The notes beneath the pieces are model-generated. The model saw only the letters and a program-made list of their open reading frames with translations, did no database searches and was not told the origin of the DNA. Positions 16,089-25,248 of a stretch of DNA of 45,745 bases are shown piece by piece. The DNA comes from an uncultured Bacteroidales bacterium (lineage in GTDB: Bacteria > Bacteroidota > Bacteroidia > Bacteroidales > Bacteroidaceae), in contig CACYHN010000008.1 of the NCBI GenBank assembly GCA_902774275.1, positions 1 through 45,745 of the forward strand, written 5' to 3'. The position numbers and the translations under genes were made by a program. Position 1 is the first letter of the stretch, and each line of letters begins with the position of its first letter.

Positions 16089-18872
16089 ATGAAAATAAGG
16101 AATATACTGATAGCCTTCATCATGCTGTTTTCCTTTACAGAAGGAATACATGCAGCCCGTGAGATAAAGCATCTCCCACGATATTACATATACCGCATTG
16201 AAGGCTACGTAAACTCAAATGCCTGGAACTCCGCCAAACGTGAGATTGATTCCGGATTGGAGGATTATCCTGATGACCCGGACCTGCGTTACTACAATGG
16301 CCGGTATTATTACGTCATTGGCGATATGAAAGAGGCGCGTTATAATCTGGTCCGCGCCACTCAGGCAAATGACCAGCATTATAGAGCCAAGAGAATCCTG
16401 GTTGACATAGAAGACAACCTGGAACATTACTCCAGCGCAATCTGTTATATCAACGAGTTGCTTGAATTCCAGCCGTATGACAGGGATCTCTGGCGCCGTA
16501 AGATAGGTTTGTACCGCAAGTTAGGAAATGACGTGGAGGCCGATGCCGCTCTTGAGCGTCTGGCTCACATTTACCCCAATGACTCCCTGGTAGCGGCCGA
16601 TGTAAGACGCCGCAACTATGAGAATTGGGACAACATAGTCAAGAAGAGTTCTCTTTCTGAAGCGGCTGACAACCTGGAGAGATGGATTGACAGAGACCCC
16701 AATGTGCGCGAATACTATCTGGAACTGGCATCCATTTATGAGAAGATGGGTGAATTTGAGAAAGCTATCGGCGCAGCAAACCGAGGGCTAGAACGTTTCC
16801 CCAATGATCCTGAACTGATTAACAAAGTGGCAGGTATCATGTCAGAACTTGGCCTCTATGCCCAGGCCCTGACCTTTGTAAAGAACAAGAGGAGCGGCAA
16901 TTACGCATATAACGCCTTGCTGTATGATGTAGCTAATGACGCCCGAATGAATGACCCATATGAATCCAACGGACGTCTATATACGGCCACACATGACCGC
17001 GACGCATTGAATTACCTTATCAATACATCTCTTACAAGAGGCTATTATGATGATGCCCGCTTTTATATAAATGAGGCTATCAGACGGGATGGACGTACTC
17101 CTGCCCTGTTGATGAAACTCTACACCGTTGAGAAGCAGTCAGGTAATGAGAAAGCCAGCTTAAGGATCCTGAATGAGCTGTTTGAGATGAATCCTGAGGA
17201 TGAGGAACTGATAGAGACTTACACTATCATGATGATGCAGCTTGCCGATCATGATTTTGCCATGCAGCAGTGGGATGAAGCCTATATACATCTGGACAGA
17301 CTACTTGAATTGCTGCCTGACACGGCCGACGCATGGCCATCAGTAGTTTCACGTCAGATAGTGGTATTGGGACATCTCAACCGTTTAGCTGAGGCACGCC
17401 GTCTGTTTGTCCAGTCTGCAAGGCGCAGCCCTGACAACCGCAAGCGTTTTGCATCGGCCTATGAGGAGATCATAGCAGTACGCCTCAAATACCTGATTGA
17501 AGAAGAGGAATATACCACAGCCTATAATGAGGCCAAATCCCTACTTGAGGTGATACCTGACAGTGAGGTGGCATTGCGTTGCCTCATCAACATGAGTCAG
17601 ACGCTCAAATATCAGGACCAATTCTACATGTATGCTGAACTGGGATATGAATACTATCCGGAGTCTCCGTATTTCATAGTCAAACAGGCCATCTCACTAC
17701 AGGAACAGGGCAGGACCAGTGAAGCCCTGGCTTTACTCAATCCAAGCAATAACAGCGATGAGTTTGCCAATCCGCAACTCACCACCGCATACTCGGGAAT
17801 CAGTCAGGAATGGGCAACCCAACTGATGGAGAACAAGATGCCTGACATAGCCATGCAGGTAATAGACACCGCATTGGTATATGATCCGGAGAACCGTGAG
17901 CTTCTTTACACCAAGGGCCAGGTTTATGAATCCCTTAAGATGTATGAGAAGGCCTATAAGTATCAGATGCGTTACTATGTACCCAGCAATGCAGAACAGG
18001 AGGATTATATTCAGCACATGCGTTTCCTGGCTTTCCGTGGTTACAAGAACAGGATAGACGCATCATATACACACGCTTTCTTTGATACCCACAGCGAGGC
18101 TTTGGCTTCAATCGGCCATCTCTATTCCGTGGCCTCACTCAGCTATTCCAGAATGGAAGAGCGTAACACGTATACGGGGCAGATCAGTTATAAAGGCATT
18201 GACGGCTATCATGAAGGTGATGAAAATGAATCCGGCGGAATAGGACTGGAATTCATGGCTCAATGGGAACATGAATTCGGTAACCTGACCGGAATGATAA
18301 ACCTGGCCGCCTCCACACGCTATTTCAACAAGGTGAGCGCCAACATATCAGCCTCTTATGCACTCGGCAACAACTGGACGCCCTCCCTGCGTTTAGGCTA
18401 TCGTCGTACTCCCCCCACCTATCTCTATCTGGGAGGTAACTATTATGGATTATCCACAAAGAGTGAATTCAATATATACATCCTGACACCATCTGTAACA
18501 AAGTCATGGGAAAGGATCAGCCTGACAGGCAATACAGACTTCACTTTAATGGCCAACAGCCTGTATTACAACGTAGGGCTGAAGGGAAAATTCCTGTTCA
18601 ATAATGACAACGTATCATCCATAACCCTGCTCACAGGTTTCGGCTCATTCCCGGAGTTGACATTCTTTGAACAGACAGCGTTGCGCAATCTCTCGCATAC
18701 CAACGCTATGGTGGGATTTGACCTTCAGTATCTCTGCACGCGCCAGTTATGTCTGGGTCTTACCGGAACCTGGAACACGTGCTACAACCCATATCGTATG
18801 AAAGACGGTTCATGGGCTGACTCTTACAGGAACATATATGCGCTGACATTTCAGGCTCATATAGCTTTTTAA
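16089..18872 (+). CDS. TPR protein with C-terminal outer-membrane beta-barrel (PgaA/YaiO-like exporter)
   Basis: This 927-residue protein has a signal peptide (1-22, ending GIHA). Many TPR units follow over about 30-640 (LRYYNGRYYYVIGDMKEARY, ELASIYEKMGEFEKAIGAANR, LYTKGQVYESLKMYEKAYKY). The last 250 residues are alternating polar and hydrophobic strands (GIGLEFMAQWEHEFGNLT, SANISASYALGNNWTPSLRL, AMVGFDLQYLCTRQLCLGL) ending in Phe (LTFQAHIAF), the usual outer-membrane barrel terminus. The TPR-then-barrel order is that of PgaA, BcsC and AlgK/AlgE, and the barrel resembles the YaiO family. It most likely guides the polymer made by the adjacent synthase through periplasm and outer membrane. The stop is 19 nt before the DUF4838 gene. 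Confidence 0.85.
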   Translation: MKIRNILIAFIMLFSFTEGIHAAREIKHLPRYYIYRIEGYVNSNAWNSAKREIDSGLEDYPDDPDLRYYNGRYYYVIGDMKEARYNLVRATQANDQHYRAKRILVDIEDNLEHYSSAICYINELLEFQPYDRDLWRRKIGLYRKLGNDVEADAALERLAHIYPNDSLVAADVRRRNYENWDNIVKKSSLSEAADNLERWIDRDPNVREYYLELASIYEKMGEFEKAIGAANRGLERFPNDPELINKVAGIMSELGLYAQALTFVKNKRSGNYAYNALLYDVANDARMNDPYESNGRLYTATHDRDALNYLINTSLTRGYYDDARFYINEAIRRDGRTPALLMKLYTVEKQSGNEKASLRILNELFEMNPEDEELIETYTIMMMQLADHDFAMQQWDEAYIHLDRLLELLPDTADAWPSVVSRQIVVLGHLNRLAEARRLFVQSARRSPDNRKRFASAYEEIIAVRLKYLIEEEEYTTAYNEAKSLLEVIPDSEVALRCLINMSQTLKYQDQFYMYAELGYEYYPESPYFIVKQAISLQEQGRTSEALALLNPSNNSDEFANPQLTTAYSGISQEWATQLMENKMPDIAMQVIDTALVYDPENRELLYTKGQVYESLKMYEKAYKYQMRYYVPSNAEQEDYIQHMRFLAFRGYKNRIDASYTHAFFDTHSEALASIGHLYSVASLSYSRMEERNTYTGQISYKGIDGYHEGDENESGGIGLEFMAQWEHEFGNLTGMINLAASTRYFNKVSANISASYALGNNWTPSLRLGYRRTPPTYLYLGGNYYGLSTKSEFNIYILTPSVTKSWERISLTGNTDFTLMANSLYYNVGLKGKFLFNNDNVSSITLLTGFGSFPELTFFEQTALRNLSHTNAMVGFDLQYLCTRQLCLGLTGTWNTCYNPYRMKDGSWADSYRNIYALTFQAHIAF

Positions 18873-18891
18873 CCACTTAATCATTTGTACA

Positions 18892-20613
18892 ATGATAAGC
18901 CCCGCTCATATAATGCTTTTCTTAAGCGCCTTCCTGCTCTACAAGTGCGATGACGCTGCAGAACAGCACGATGATTCCTCTCCATTTGAGTATCGTGAGG
19001 TTTATCTGCCTGAGCTTCCCTTTGATGAGGGACGTAATCTGTACATGAACAATGTGGACCGCGACTGGGGTATCTGGGGGCATAATCTCTCCAAGGTACT
19101 TCCCAAGAATGCTTCACAGACAGTATTTGCCAAATCAGGGAACAGCGTAAACAGCGACCAGTTCTGTTTCTCATCAGAAGCTCTGTTCAAATACATTGAG
19201 GACTATATCGTCAACAACTATGGCCGTGACAAGACAATCAGGTTTGCCATATTGCCCAATGACAATTCCATAGTGTGCCTGTGCGACCGTTGCGTAGAGA
19301 ATGGCAACAAAGCGGGTGATGCATCAGGAGCCGTTTATGCGCTGTTGGAGCGTCTTACGGAACGTTTCCCTGAACATATCTTCTTTTCATCATATTACCG
19401 CACCACCACAAGCCTGCCCCACCATAAATTACCGGACAATGCAGGCGTGCTGATAAGTGCCATGTCATATCCGCTTTCTCCTGTACACACTGTTCAGGAA
19501 GATAAATTTGAAGAACTGCTCTTAAAGTGGTCAAAATATACCAAGCGCATATATATATGGGACTACATGAATAACTTTGATGACTACTTTACCCCAATCC
19601 CGGTATTTGATGTCATCCAGCGTAGACTCAGTCTTTATGCCAGAACAGGTGTTAATGGCATATTCTTTAATGGAAGCGGTACAGACTACAGTACATTCTT
19701 CAGAATCAAGACCCATATAATATCCGCTTTGCTGCGCGATCCTGAAACAGATTGGCGTCCGATACTTAAGGAGCTGTGCAGCGAGCTGTATCCTGTGACA
19801 GGAGAGGCTATCAGCAAGTTCCTGATTCTACAGGAGGACATGCTCAAGGAAAAAGGAAAGGCTCTCCCCCTATATGAAGGTGTCGCCAAGGCCTCCAAGA
19901 TATATCTGCCTGCCGCTGAGTTTGAGCAGTTCCATGATGAGCTGATGAGCCTTATCATGCAGATCAAGGACCCGGAGCGTACTGAGATCAGGAGAATGAC
20001 TCAGGCCATGATGCTTACCCGCCTTGAATTGAAACGCATCAATTCAGATACCGTAGGATGCGCCCGTTTGCTTGAAGGACTTGAGAGGCTGACCAGTCAA
20101 GGGATTGTGACATACAGTGAATCAGGTGCCAACATAGACAGTTATATCAGTGAGTATCGTTATATGCTCAGGCAGGCCAAGGATGCCGGTAACAAGAATC
20201 TGCTCAAGGGTGTGCGTCTCCAGCCGCTCACGGCACTCGATGAAGAATATAATGACATATCCATACTCACCGACGGGCTTATCGGACTTCCGTCTGATTA
20301 TCATTGTGGACTGATGTTGTCATCGGCGACACCGGCACTCAGGATTGCTATTCCCAATACAAAAGGAATCAAGCGGATACGCATTAACATGGCAAGAAAC
20401 CAAATATATCACATAGCTTTCCCATTAAGCGTTTCACTTAGCTCTGAGGATCGTGAGATAGGAAAGATTACCCCAAAAGCATTATCAAATAATCTTCAAA
20501 GGTCTGTCGTGGAGTTTAACATTCCGTCTGATTGCAAGGGTACGCTGGTACTCACCATTGTCCGCAACCAGGAGGAACGCACCATGGCAATTGACGAGAT
20601 TGAAGGATTCTAA
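18892..20613 (+). CDS. Exported DUF4838 protein, glycosidase-like
   Basis: This 573-residue protein begins with a hydrophobic leader (MISPAHIMLFLSAFLLYKC); Cys19 might be lipidated, although LYK-C is a poor lipobox. ATG 18913 is an alternative start. The region about 95-165 carries the DUF4838 hallmark: a substrate-site-like FAILPNDNS, the cysteine cluster CLCDRC near 128, then a helix and HIFFSSYYRTT. DUF4838 domains occur beside or within alpha-glucuronidase/hexosaminidase-like TIM barrels. Further barrel-like strands follow (YIWDYMNNFDDYF, GIFFNGSGTDYSTF). The last 120 residues are beta-rich. In the operon it takes the place that deacetylase/hydrolase PgaB holds in pga, so trimming or modifying the exported polymer is plausible, but no catalytic acid is identified. 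Confidence 0.75.
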   Translation: MISPAHIMLFLSAFLLYKCDDAAEQHDDSSPFEYREVYLPELPFDEGRNLYMNNVDRDWGIWGHNLSKVLPKNASQTVFAKSGNSVNSDQFCFSSEALFKYIEDYIVNNYGRDKTIRFAILPNDNSIVCLCDRCVENGNKAGDASGAVYALLERLTERFPEHIFFSSYYRTTTSLPHHKLPDNAGVLISAMSYPLSPVHTVQEDKFEELLLKWSKYTKRIYIWDYMNNFDDYFTPIPVFDVIQRRLSLYARTGVNGIFFNGSGTDYSTFFRIKTHIISALLRDPETDWRPILKELCSELYPVTGEAISKFLILQEDMLKEKGKALPLYEGVAKASKIYLPAAEFEQFHDELMSLIMQIKDPERTEIRRMTQAMMLTRLELKRINSDTVGCARLLEGLERLTSQGIVTYSESGANIDSYISEYRYMLRQAKDAGNKNLLKGVRLQPLTALDEEYNDISILTDGLIGLPSDYHCGLMLSSATPALRIAIPNTKGIKRIRINMARNQIYHIAFPLSVSLSSEDREIGKITPKALSNNLQRSVVEFNIPSDCKGTLVLTIVRNQEERTMAIDEIEGF

Positions 20614-20627
20614 TAAAAAGGAGAGAA

Positions 20628-21209
20628 ATGAAGAATAAGTTCACCCGCAGACAACTCATATTATTGACTGTCATCGTGCTCATCTTTTCATCATGTCATA
20701 AGAACTTGAAGCCGGCTACCGTCATTGTTGTTGATCCGGTACGCCATTATTACCCAGTTTTACAAGGTGAGATGATGAGTATAGCCTATGAAATAGAAAA
20801 CACTTCCAACAATCCGTTGTTTATTCAGGAGATTCAGACCACATGCGGCTGTATTGTGCCTCGCAACCAATTGCCGATAGTGATACTTCCACATAAATCA
20901 GGTGCAGTATTTCTATCTTTCAACACCATCAAGAATACAGGATACGTTGACCATTTCGTTTATTGCTACGGTAATTTCCAGGATACCACCTGTATTGAGT
21001 TGCAGTTTGATACAAATGTAGTACCTCAAAATGACTATGTTCATGACTATGAGCAGTTGTGGCATGAACAAGCTACAGGAGCTGAATCTTTGCGCGACTT
21101 TGTAGATGGAATGCCCAGTCAGAAAGGTTATTACACAAATACATATATTACTCCCCGTACTACCTTCAATGAAGAAGTCCAGGAAGTTATTGATGAACAT
21201 TCATTCTGA
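20628..21209 (+). CDS. DUF1573 lipoprotein, last gene of the exopolysaccharide-type operon
   Basis: This 193-residue protein has a typical lipoprotein signal (LTVIVLIFSSC, lipid on Cys23). A single Ig-like DUF1573 domain (about 35-130) has the family signature: EIENTSNNPLFIQEIQTTCGC (TTCGC near 71-75), followed by a PHKSG-type turn (ILPHKSGAVFLSF). The C-terminal 55 residues are acidic and unlike the family. DUF1573 folds resemble ASPM/MSP-type Ig domains and occur widely in Bacteroidetes surface proteins; no activity is known. It starts 14 nt after the DUF4838 gene, so it belongs to the same transcript, perhaps as a surface accessory to the secreted polymer. Confidence 0.82.
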   Translation: MKNKFTRRQLILLTVIVLIFSSCHKNLKPATVIVVDPVRHYYPVLQGEMMSIAYEIENTSNNPLFIQEIQTTCGCIVPRNQLPIVILPHKSGAVFLSFNTIKNTGYVDHFVYCYGNFQDTTCIELQFDTNVVPQNDYVHDYEQLWHEQATGAESLRDFVDGMPSQKGYYTNTYITPRTTFNEEVQEVIDEHSF

Positions 21210-21215
21210 TCTGAT

Positions 21216-21230
21216 ATTCAGAATCTGAAT
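21216..21230 (+). terminator. Weak hairpin at the end of the exopolysaccharide-type operon
   Basis: ATTCAG/CTGAAT arms with a 3-nt loop lie just after the stop at 21209 and are followed by AAAA rather than a T run. This is a weak candidate only. Confidence 0.25.
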
Positions 21231-21338
21231 AAAATCCCGGGAATCTCTTACGGACATCAGTCTTAAGGGAACTTTTCGATAAGCCAAACGAACAGAGGGA
21301 GCTTACTCACTCTGTCGTGGCGAGGATACAAAAAATAA

Positions 21339-21371
21339 AGAACCGGTTCCCTTTTGAAGAGAACCGGTTCT
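21339..21371 (-). terminator. Rho-independent terminator after the 22596-21394 lipoprotein gene
   Basis: Arms AGAACCGGTTC (21339-21349) and its complement (21361-21371) enclose an 11-nt loop. In minus direction it is followed by TTTATTTTTTG. Each arm contains the self-complementary GAACCGGTTC. Confidence 0.8.
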
Positions 21372-21393
21372 CATTTATCAGTAATTTGTTTTA

Positions 21394-22596
21394 TTAAGGA
21401 TTCATTACTGTAAGGAGAGCTTCCTCTGTCTTTCCATCTCCATCGATATCATACGCACTTGTAATCTGTCCAACTACTGTGCAAGGTTTACCGGTGGAAA
21501 CTACGCAACTATTCTTGACATTCGCCCAAACAGCTGCAGCATCAGCAGATGTGGTATAGCTGAATATCTCAACAGTAAGACCGTCACCGAATCTGCTCTT
21601 GTATTCCTTGATTGCCTCGTAATCAATATTCTCAATCAGGATTGTGATACCCTTATCATCATGAGTGATTGTAACAGTAGCGCCTGAGAAATTGCTGGCA
21701 TCTTCTGATGAAATGTAATCCTTGAAGATTCTGATATCAAAATCATCCTGCTCAACAATCTGATCAACAGTCAGAGGAATATTAATCTTTACATAGTCTG
21801 CATCAGTTCTTACATGTACAGAAGTCTTTATCTCGCTCCAATCTGCATGCTGCTGCTGATGGATATCAACCTCAACATCGTCTGGAGTCTTGTCAGGCTT
21901 CCCTACAACAGTGTCAACCATTATACCGTTAACATGCCAAAGGCCCTTTCCACCAACTTCCTTTACTACGTACCATGCAACATGAGAGTTAAGATGCTCT
22001 TCTCCTAAAGCCAGCAGGCTGTCAACTATACCCATTTTCCAAGTATTTTCAGCAACCTTATTGTTGGCATTAATCAGGGCCTGTAAATCAGACTTCTCTT
22101 CTTCCAAGAAATCATAAACAGAAGGAGCCTTCTTAATGGCAAGCTGTGTCTTCAAGCCATTGACATCAGTAACATATCTGAACATACCGATATTGTTACC
22201 CGTTGCCCTATCCTGTTTATAATAGTCGAAGTTACGATCATTGTAGTGTCCGTAAGGATAATTGGTCCAAACCTCACCTCTGTTTTTATCATTCTGAGCT
22301 GATGCCCTTTGATTCGGCTTACGTCCAAAGTACAGTTCTGAGCTCTGATTGATGACGCCCGGGAAGGTTTGATCTATACGGATACTGAAACGGGCACTTT
22401 CCCAGCCTTCTTCCGTATTGGCATACGGCCAAGCATAACCCTTGGTACCGCTGTAAGCGTAAGTAAAAGCACGTCCTGAAACAAAAACCTCTGTTGAAGG
22501 TAAAACAGGATTTGACTGATTCTCATCATCGATGGTGATACTTTCACAACCCATCAGAGTGATAGCACTCAAAAGAAGCAATGTAGTTTTCTTCAT
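21394..22596 (-). CDS. Lipoprotein of unknown function
   Basis: The start is at ATG 22596, because MKKTTLLLLSAITLMGC is a model lipoprotein signal (lipid on Cys17); longer readings place it internally and run through the promoter. The protein is 400 residues. The mature part starts with a linker (ESITIDDENQSNP), then a beta-rich region with aromatic segments (WTNYPYGHYNDRNFDYY), a charged helix (about 165-205) and later beta strands. Residues about 240-340 (DIHQQQHADWSEIKTSVHVR) may form an Ig-like domain. The C-terminus has an EF-like acidic loop (AYDIDGDGKTEEA). I do not recognise a family. It is monocistronic, with its own promoter and terminator, downstream of guaA. Confidence 0.75.
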   Translation of the reverse strand: MKKTTLLLLSAITLMGCESITIDDENQSNPVLPSTEVFVSGRAFTYAYSGTKGYAWPYANTEEGWESARFSIRIDQTFPGVINQSSELYFGRKPNQRASAQNDKNRGEVWTNYPYGHYNDRNFDYYKQDRATGNNIGMFRYVTDVNGLKTQLAIKKAPSVYDFLEEEKSDLQALINANNKVAENTWKMGIVDSLLALGEEHLNSHVAWYVVKEVGGKGLWHVNGIMVDTVVGKPDKTPDDVEVDIHQQQHADWSEIKTSVHVRTDADYVKINIPLTVDQIVEQDDFDIRIFKDYISSEDASNFSGATVTITHDDKGITILIENIDYEAIKEYKSRFGDGLTVEIFSYTTSADAAAVWANVKNSCVVSTGKPCTVVGQITSAYDIDGDGKTEEALLTVMNP

Positions 22597-22654
22597 ATAA
22601 TATAAATTAAAGTCCTTATTTATCCCTTTTATAATCAACACTTGTTTGACGGCG

Positions 22655-22662
22655 CAAAAGTA
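22655..22662 (-). promoter_or_regulatory. -7 element for the unknown lipoprotein gene
   Basis: The minus strand reads TACTTTTG then CG, fitting TAnnTTTG, about 60 nt before ATG 22596. It also shows that the upstream in-frame ATG at 22665 cannot be the start. Confidence 0.65.
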
Positions 22663-22741
22663 CAAACAAACATTATTTTAAAGAGCAACATATCCAAAAA
22701 AGTACTCAACAGATTGCATTTTTTAACATTATAAAGAGAAA

Positions 22742-22758
22742 GTTGTCATCCCGACAAC
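22742..22758 (-). terminator. Short terminator hairpin after guaA
   Basis: GTTGTC (22742-22747) pairs with GACAAC (22753-22758) over a 5-nt loop, and the minus strand continues TTTCTCTTT. It lies 15 nt after the guaA stop. The stem is short, so confidence is moderate. Confidence 0.5.
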
Positions 22759-22772
22759 AAAAAGAAGCGTTA

Positions 22773-24293
22773 TCACTCCCATTCTATTGTGGCTGGCGGC
22801 TTTGATGAGATGTCATAGCAAACACGGTTCACACCCTTTACCTTGTTGATTATCTCATTGCTCACCCAGTGCATAAACTCATAAGGAAGTTCGGCCCAAT
22901 CAGCCGTCATGGCATCAACACTGGTAACTGCACGCAGGGCAACGGCATTGTCAAATGTACGCTCATCGCCCATTACGCCTACGGTACGGTCAGCTAAAAG
23001 GATTGCGCCAGCCTGCCAGATTTTATCGTAAAGTTTCCATTCACGCAGTCCATTGATGAATATGGCATCAGCCTCCTGTAGGACAGCCACCTTTTGTGGA
23101 GTGATATCACCTATTATACGCACTGCAAGACCGGGCCCCGGGAATGGATGACGCCCTATCAGGTGCTCAGGTATCCCAAGACGGCGGCCTATGGCACGTA
23201 CCTCATCCTTGAACAGCCACTTAAGCGGCTCGCAAAGCCTGAGACCCATCTTGGCAGGCAGTCCGCCCACATTGTGATGGCTCTTGATGGTCTTACCTGT
23301 AATGTTCAGGCTCTCAATGCGGTCAGGATATATGGTACCCTGTGCCAGCCATTTGGCATCAGTTATCTTCTGTGCCTCGGCGTCAAACACCTCAACAAAA
23401 TCGCGGCCTATTATCTTGCGCTTCTGTTCCGGATCCGTAACGCCCTTAAGGTCATTGAAAAACTTCTCAGAGGCATCAACGCCTTTTACATTCAGGCCTA
23501 AGCAGACATAATCATTAAGAACATCCGTGAACTCATTCTTACGCAGCAGGCCGTGATTAACGAAAATACAGGTAAGGTTCTTGCCTATAGCCTTGTTAAG
23601 CAGTACGGCAGCAACCGATGAATCCACACCGCCGCTCAGTCCAAGCACCACCTTGTCATTTCCAAGTTCAGCCTTAAGCTCACCCACGGTCTTCTCAATG
23701 AAAGAATCAGATGTCCACTCCTTACGGCTACCACATATACCTATTACAAAATTTTCAAGCAAAAGTTTACCCTGCAGAGAATGAACCACTTCAGGATGGA
23801 ACTGAACACCCCAGACACTTTTCTCAGCACACTCAAAAGCAGCATATTTTACGCTTTCAGTAGATGCCGTGACATGATATCCGGCCGGGATGGACGTAAT
23901 GGAATCACCATGACTCATCCATACCTGCGATCCCTTTTCAAAACCCTTGAACAACGGGCATTCCGGATCAATATAACCTAATGATGCATGACCGTATTCA
24001 CGTGTACCGGCCTGTTCCACCTTGCCGCCGTAGGTATAGCTCAGCAGTTGCGCTCCATAGCAGATGCCAAGTACGGGGTACCTTCCCACTATCCCTGAAA
24101 GGTCAGGACGGAAAGCATCATCAGCATATACGCTCAGGGGTGAACCGCTCAGAATGACACCAATTACATCCGGATCATCCTTAGGGAAACTGTTGTAAGG
24201 CAGAATCTCGCAAAACGTGTCCAACTCCCTCACTCTACGGCCGATAAGTTGCGTAGTCTGGGAACCAAAGTCCAGTATTATAATCTTTTGCAT
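22773..24293 (-). CDS. guaA: GMP synthase (glutamine-hydrolysing)
   Basis: This 506-residue enzyme converts XMP to GMP using glutamine and ATP, the last step of de novo guanine nucleotide synthesis in the cytoplasm. The N-terminal class I glutamine amidotransferase has nucleophile C78 (LGICYGAQ) with H167 and E169 (FHPEVVH). The ATP-pyrophosphatase domain has the PP-loop SGGVDSS (221-227). The C-terminal dimerisation domain ends in the family-typical KPPATIEWE. Length and all motifs are normal. It is divergent from the LytTR gene, and their promoters overlap in a symmetric sequence (24326-24360). Confidence 0.98.
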   Translation of the reverse strand: MQKIIILDFGSQTTQLIGRRVRELDTFCEILPYNSFPKDDPDVIGVILSGSPLSVYADDAFRPDLSGIVGRYPVLGICYGAQLLSYTYGGKVEQAGTREYGHASLGYIDPECPLFKGFEKGSQVWMSHGDSITSIPAGYHVTASTESVKYAAFECAEKSVWGVQFHPEVVHSLQGKLLLENFVIGICGSRKEWTSDSFIEKTVGELKAELGNDKVVLGLSGGVDSSVAAVLLNKAIGKNLTCIFVNHGLLRKNEFTDVLNDYVCLGLNVKGVDASEKFFNDLKGVTDPEQKRKIIGRDFVEVFDAEAQKITDAKWLAQGTIYPDRIESLNITGKTIKSHHNVGGLPAKMGLRLCEPLKWLFKDEVRAIGRRLGIPEHLIGRHPFPGPGLAVRIIGDITPQKVAVLQEADAIFINGLREWKLYDKIWQAGAILLADRTVGVMGDERTFDNAVALRAVTSVDAMTADWAELPYEFMHWVSNEIINKVKGVNRVCYDISSKPPATIEWE

Positions 24294-24325
24294 ATAGGTA
24301 TTGAAGTATCTCTCATTTTTTCAGG

Positions 24326-24360
24326 CTGCAAAATTACACAAAAAAAGTGTACCTTTGCAG
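24326..24360. promoter_or_regulatory. Symmetric divergent promoter region between guaA and the LytTR gene
   Basis: CTGCAAAATTACAC (24326-24339) and GTGTACCTTTGCAG (24347-24360) are inverted repeats with 12 of 14 positions matching, around seven A residues. The left arm contains the minus-strand -7 box TAATTTTG (24329-24336) for guaA. The right arm contains the plus-strand -7 box TACCTTTG (24350-24357) for the LytTR gene. The two -33 regions therefore overlap the opposite -7 box. Confidence 0.7.
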
Positions 24361-24363
24361 CGT

Positions 24364-25230
24364 ATGACAAGAAATAGCAACATAACAGTTCCAAAACAGA
24401 TGCTGCAGAGAACTTTTCTGCTGCGCACAGTACTTTTTGTATCACTGTTTTCAATGCTGTTCATGTCATTGTATCAGCCCACATTAGCCTATTCAACCAC
24501 ATGGTTCGGCTTCCACTCCTGGAAACAGACGGGCATCACCGCACTGTTTTATGTCGTTGCAATCAGCACTCTTATCTTGAGTAAGTTATTGCTGTCTGCT
24601 TTCAGTAACAGACATGATGTTACCGTTAAGAGTATTCTTCTATGGCTCATGGCTGAGTTCTTTGTCATAGCAACTGAATATTATCTTTTCACGGTCATTT
24701 TCAAGTTAGGCTCAATTCAAATTCCACAGCTTCTGTTAAGGATTCCGCTATGCGTAGCACTGATACTGGCCATACCCTACTCCATAATATGGTTCTACGC
24801 CCAGTACAAGGCAAAGAAGGAGGAACTTGAGCTGTTCAAGGTCACACACAAGCGTGAAACCATAGAGTCTGGACACCGTCTGATCCAGTTCCGTGACAGC
24901 CAGGGCAAACATAAGATGTCACTCAGTGAGGACTCTATCTTCTACATAGAGTCACAAGATAACTATGTACAGATTTTTTACAATCTGGAAGGTAAACTGT
25001 CAAGCTATCTTCTGCGTAGCACATCACAGAAAATAGAGGAGGATCTTTCAGGCACATCAATAGTACGCTGCCGCCGTTCATTCCTGGTAAACACCTCCAA
25101 GATTGTACGCTGGGGTAAGGAACATGGCCATTTTACAATTACACTAGACAATCCTTCAGGCAAGGCCATCACGGTAACTCCTGCCTATTACCGTACAATC
25201 CTTACGCAACTTGACAAACGTTCGCTGTAA
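24364..25230 (+). CDS. Membrane-bound LytTR-family transcriptional regulator
   Basis: The N-terminal part has four hydrophobic helices (about 20-40, 55-78, 88-115, 122-145), with no kinase or receiver domain. A short linker leads to a LytTR DNA-binding domain over about 180-285: EDSIFYIESQDNYVQIFY, RCRRSFLVNTSKI and AITVTPAYYRTIL are the family core. Such proteins sense a membrane or external signal directly and bind DNA. The start is uncertain: ATG 24364 lies only 6 nt after the -7 box (leaderless), while ATG 24400 (MLQRTFLLRTVLF) would leave a short leader. From 24364 the length is 288 residues. It is divergent from guaA and convergent with the MFS gene. The target is unknown; autoregulation through the symmetric promoter is possible. 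Confidence 0.85.
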   Translation: MTRNSNITVPKQMLQRTFLLRTVLFVSLFSMLFMSLYQPTLAYSTTWFGFHSWKQTGITALFYVVAISTLILSKLLLSAFSNRHDVTVKSILLWLMAEFFVIATEYYLFTVIFKLGSIQIPQLLLRIPLCVALILAIPYSIIWFYAQYKAKKEELELFKVTHKRETIESGHRLIQFRDSQGKHKMSLSEDSIFYIESQDNYVQIFYNLEGKLSSYLLRSTSQKIEEDLSGTSIVRCRRSFLVNTSKIVRWGKEHGHFTITLDNPSGKAITVTPAYYRTILTQLDKRSL

Positions 25231-25248
25231 AGTCAACCATTCCTGTTA

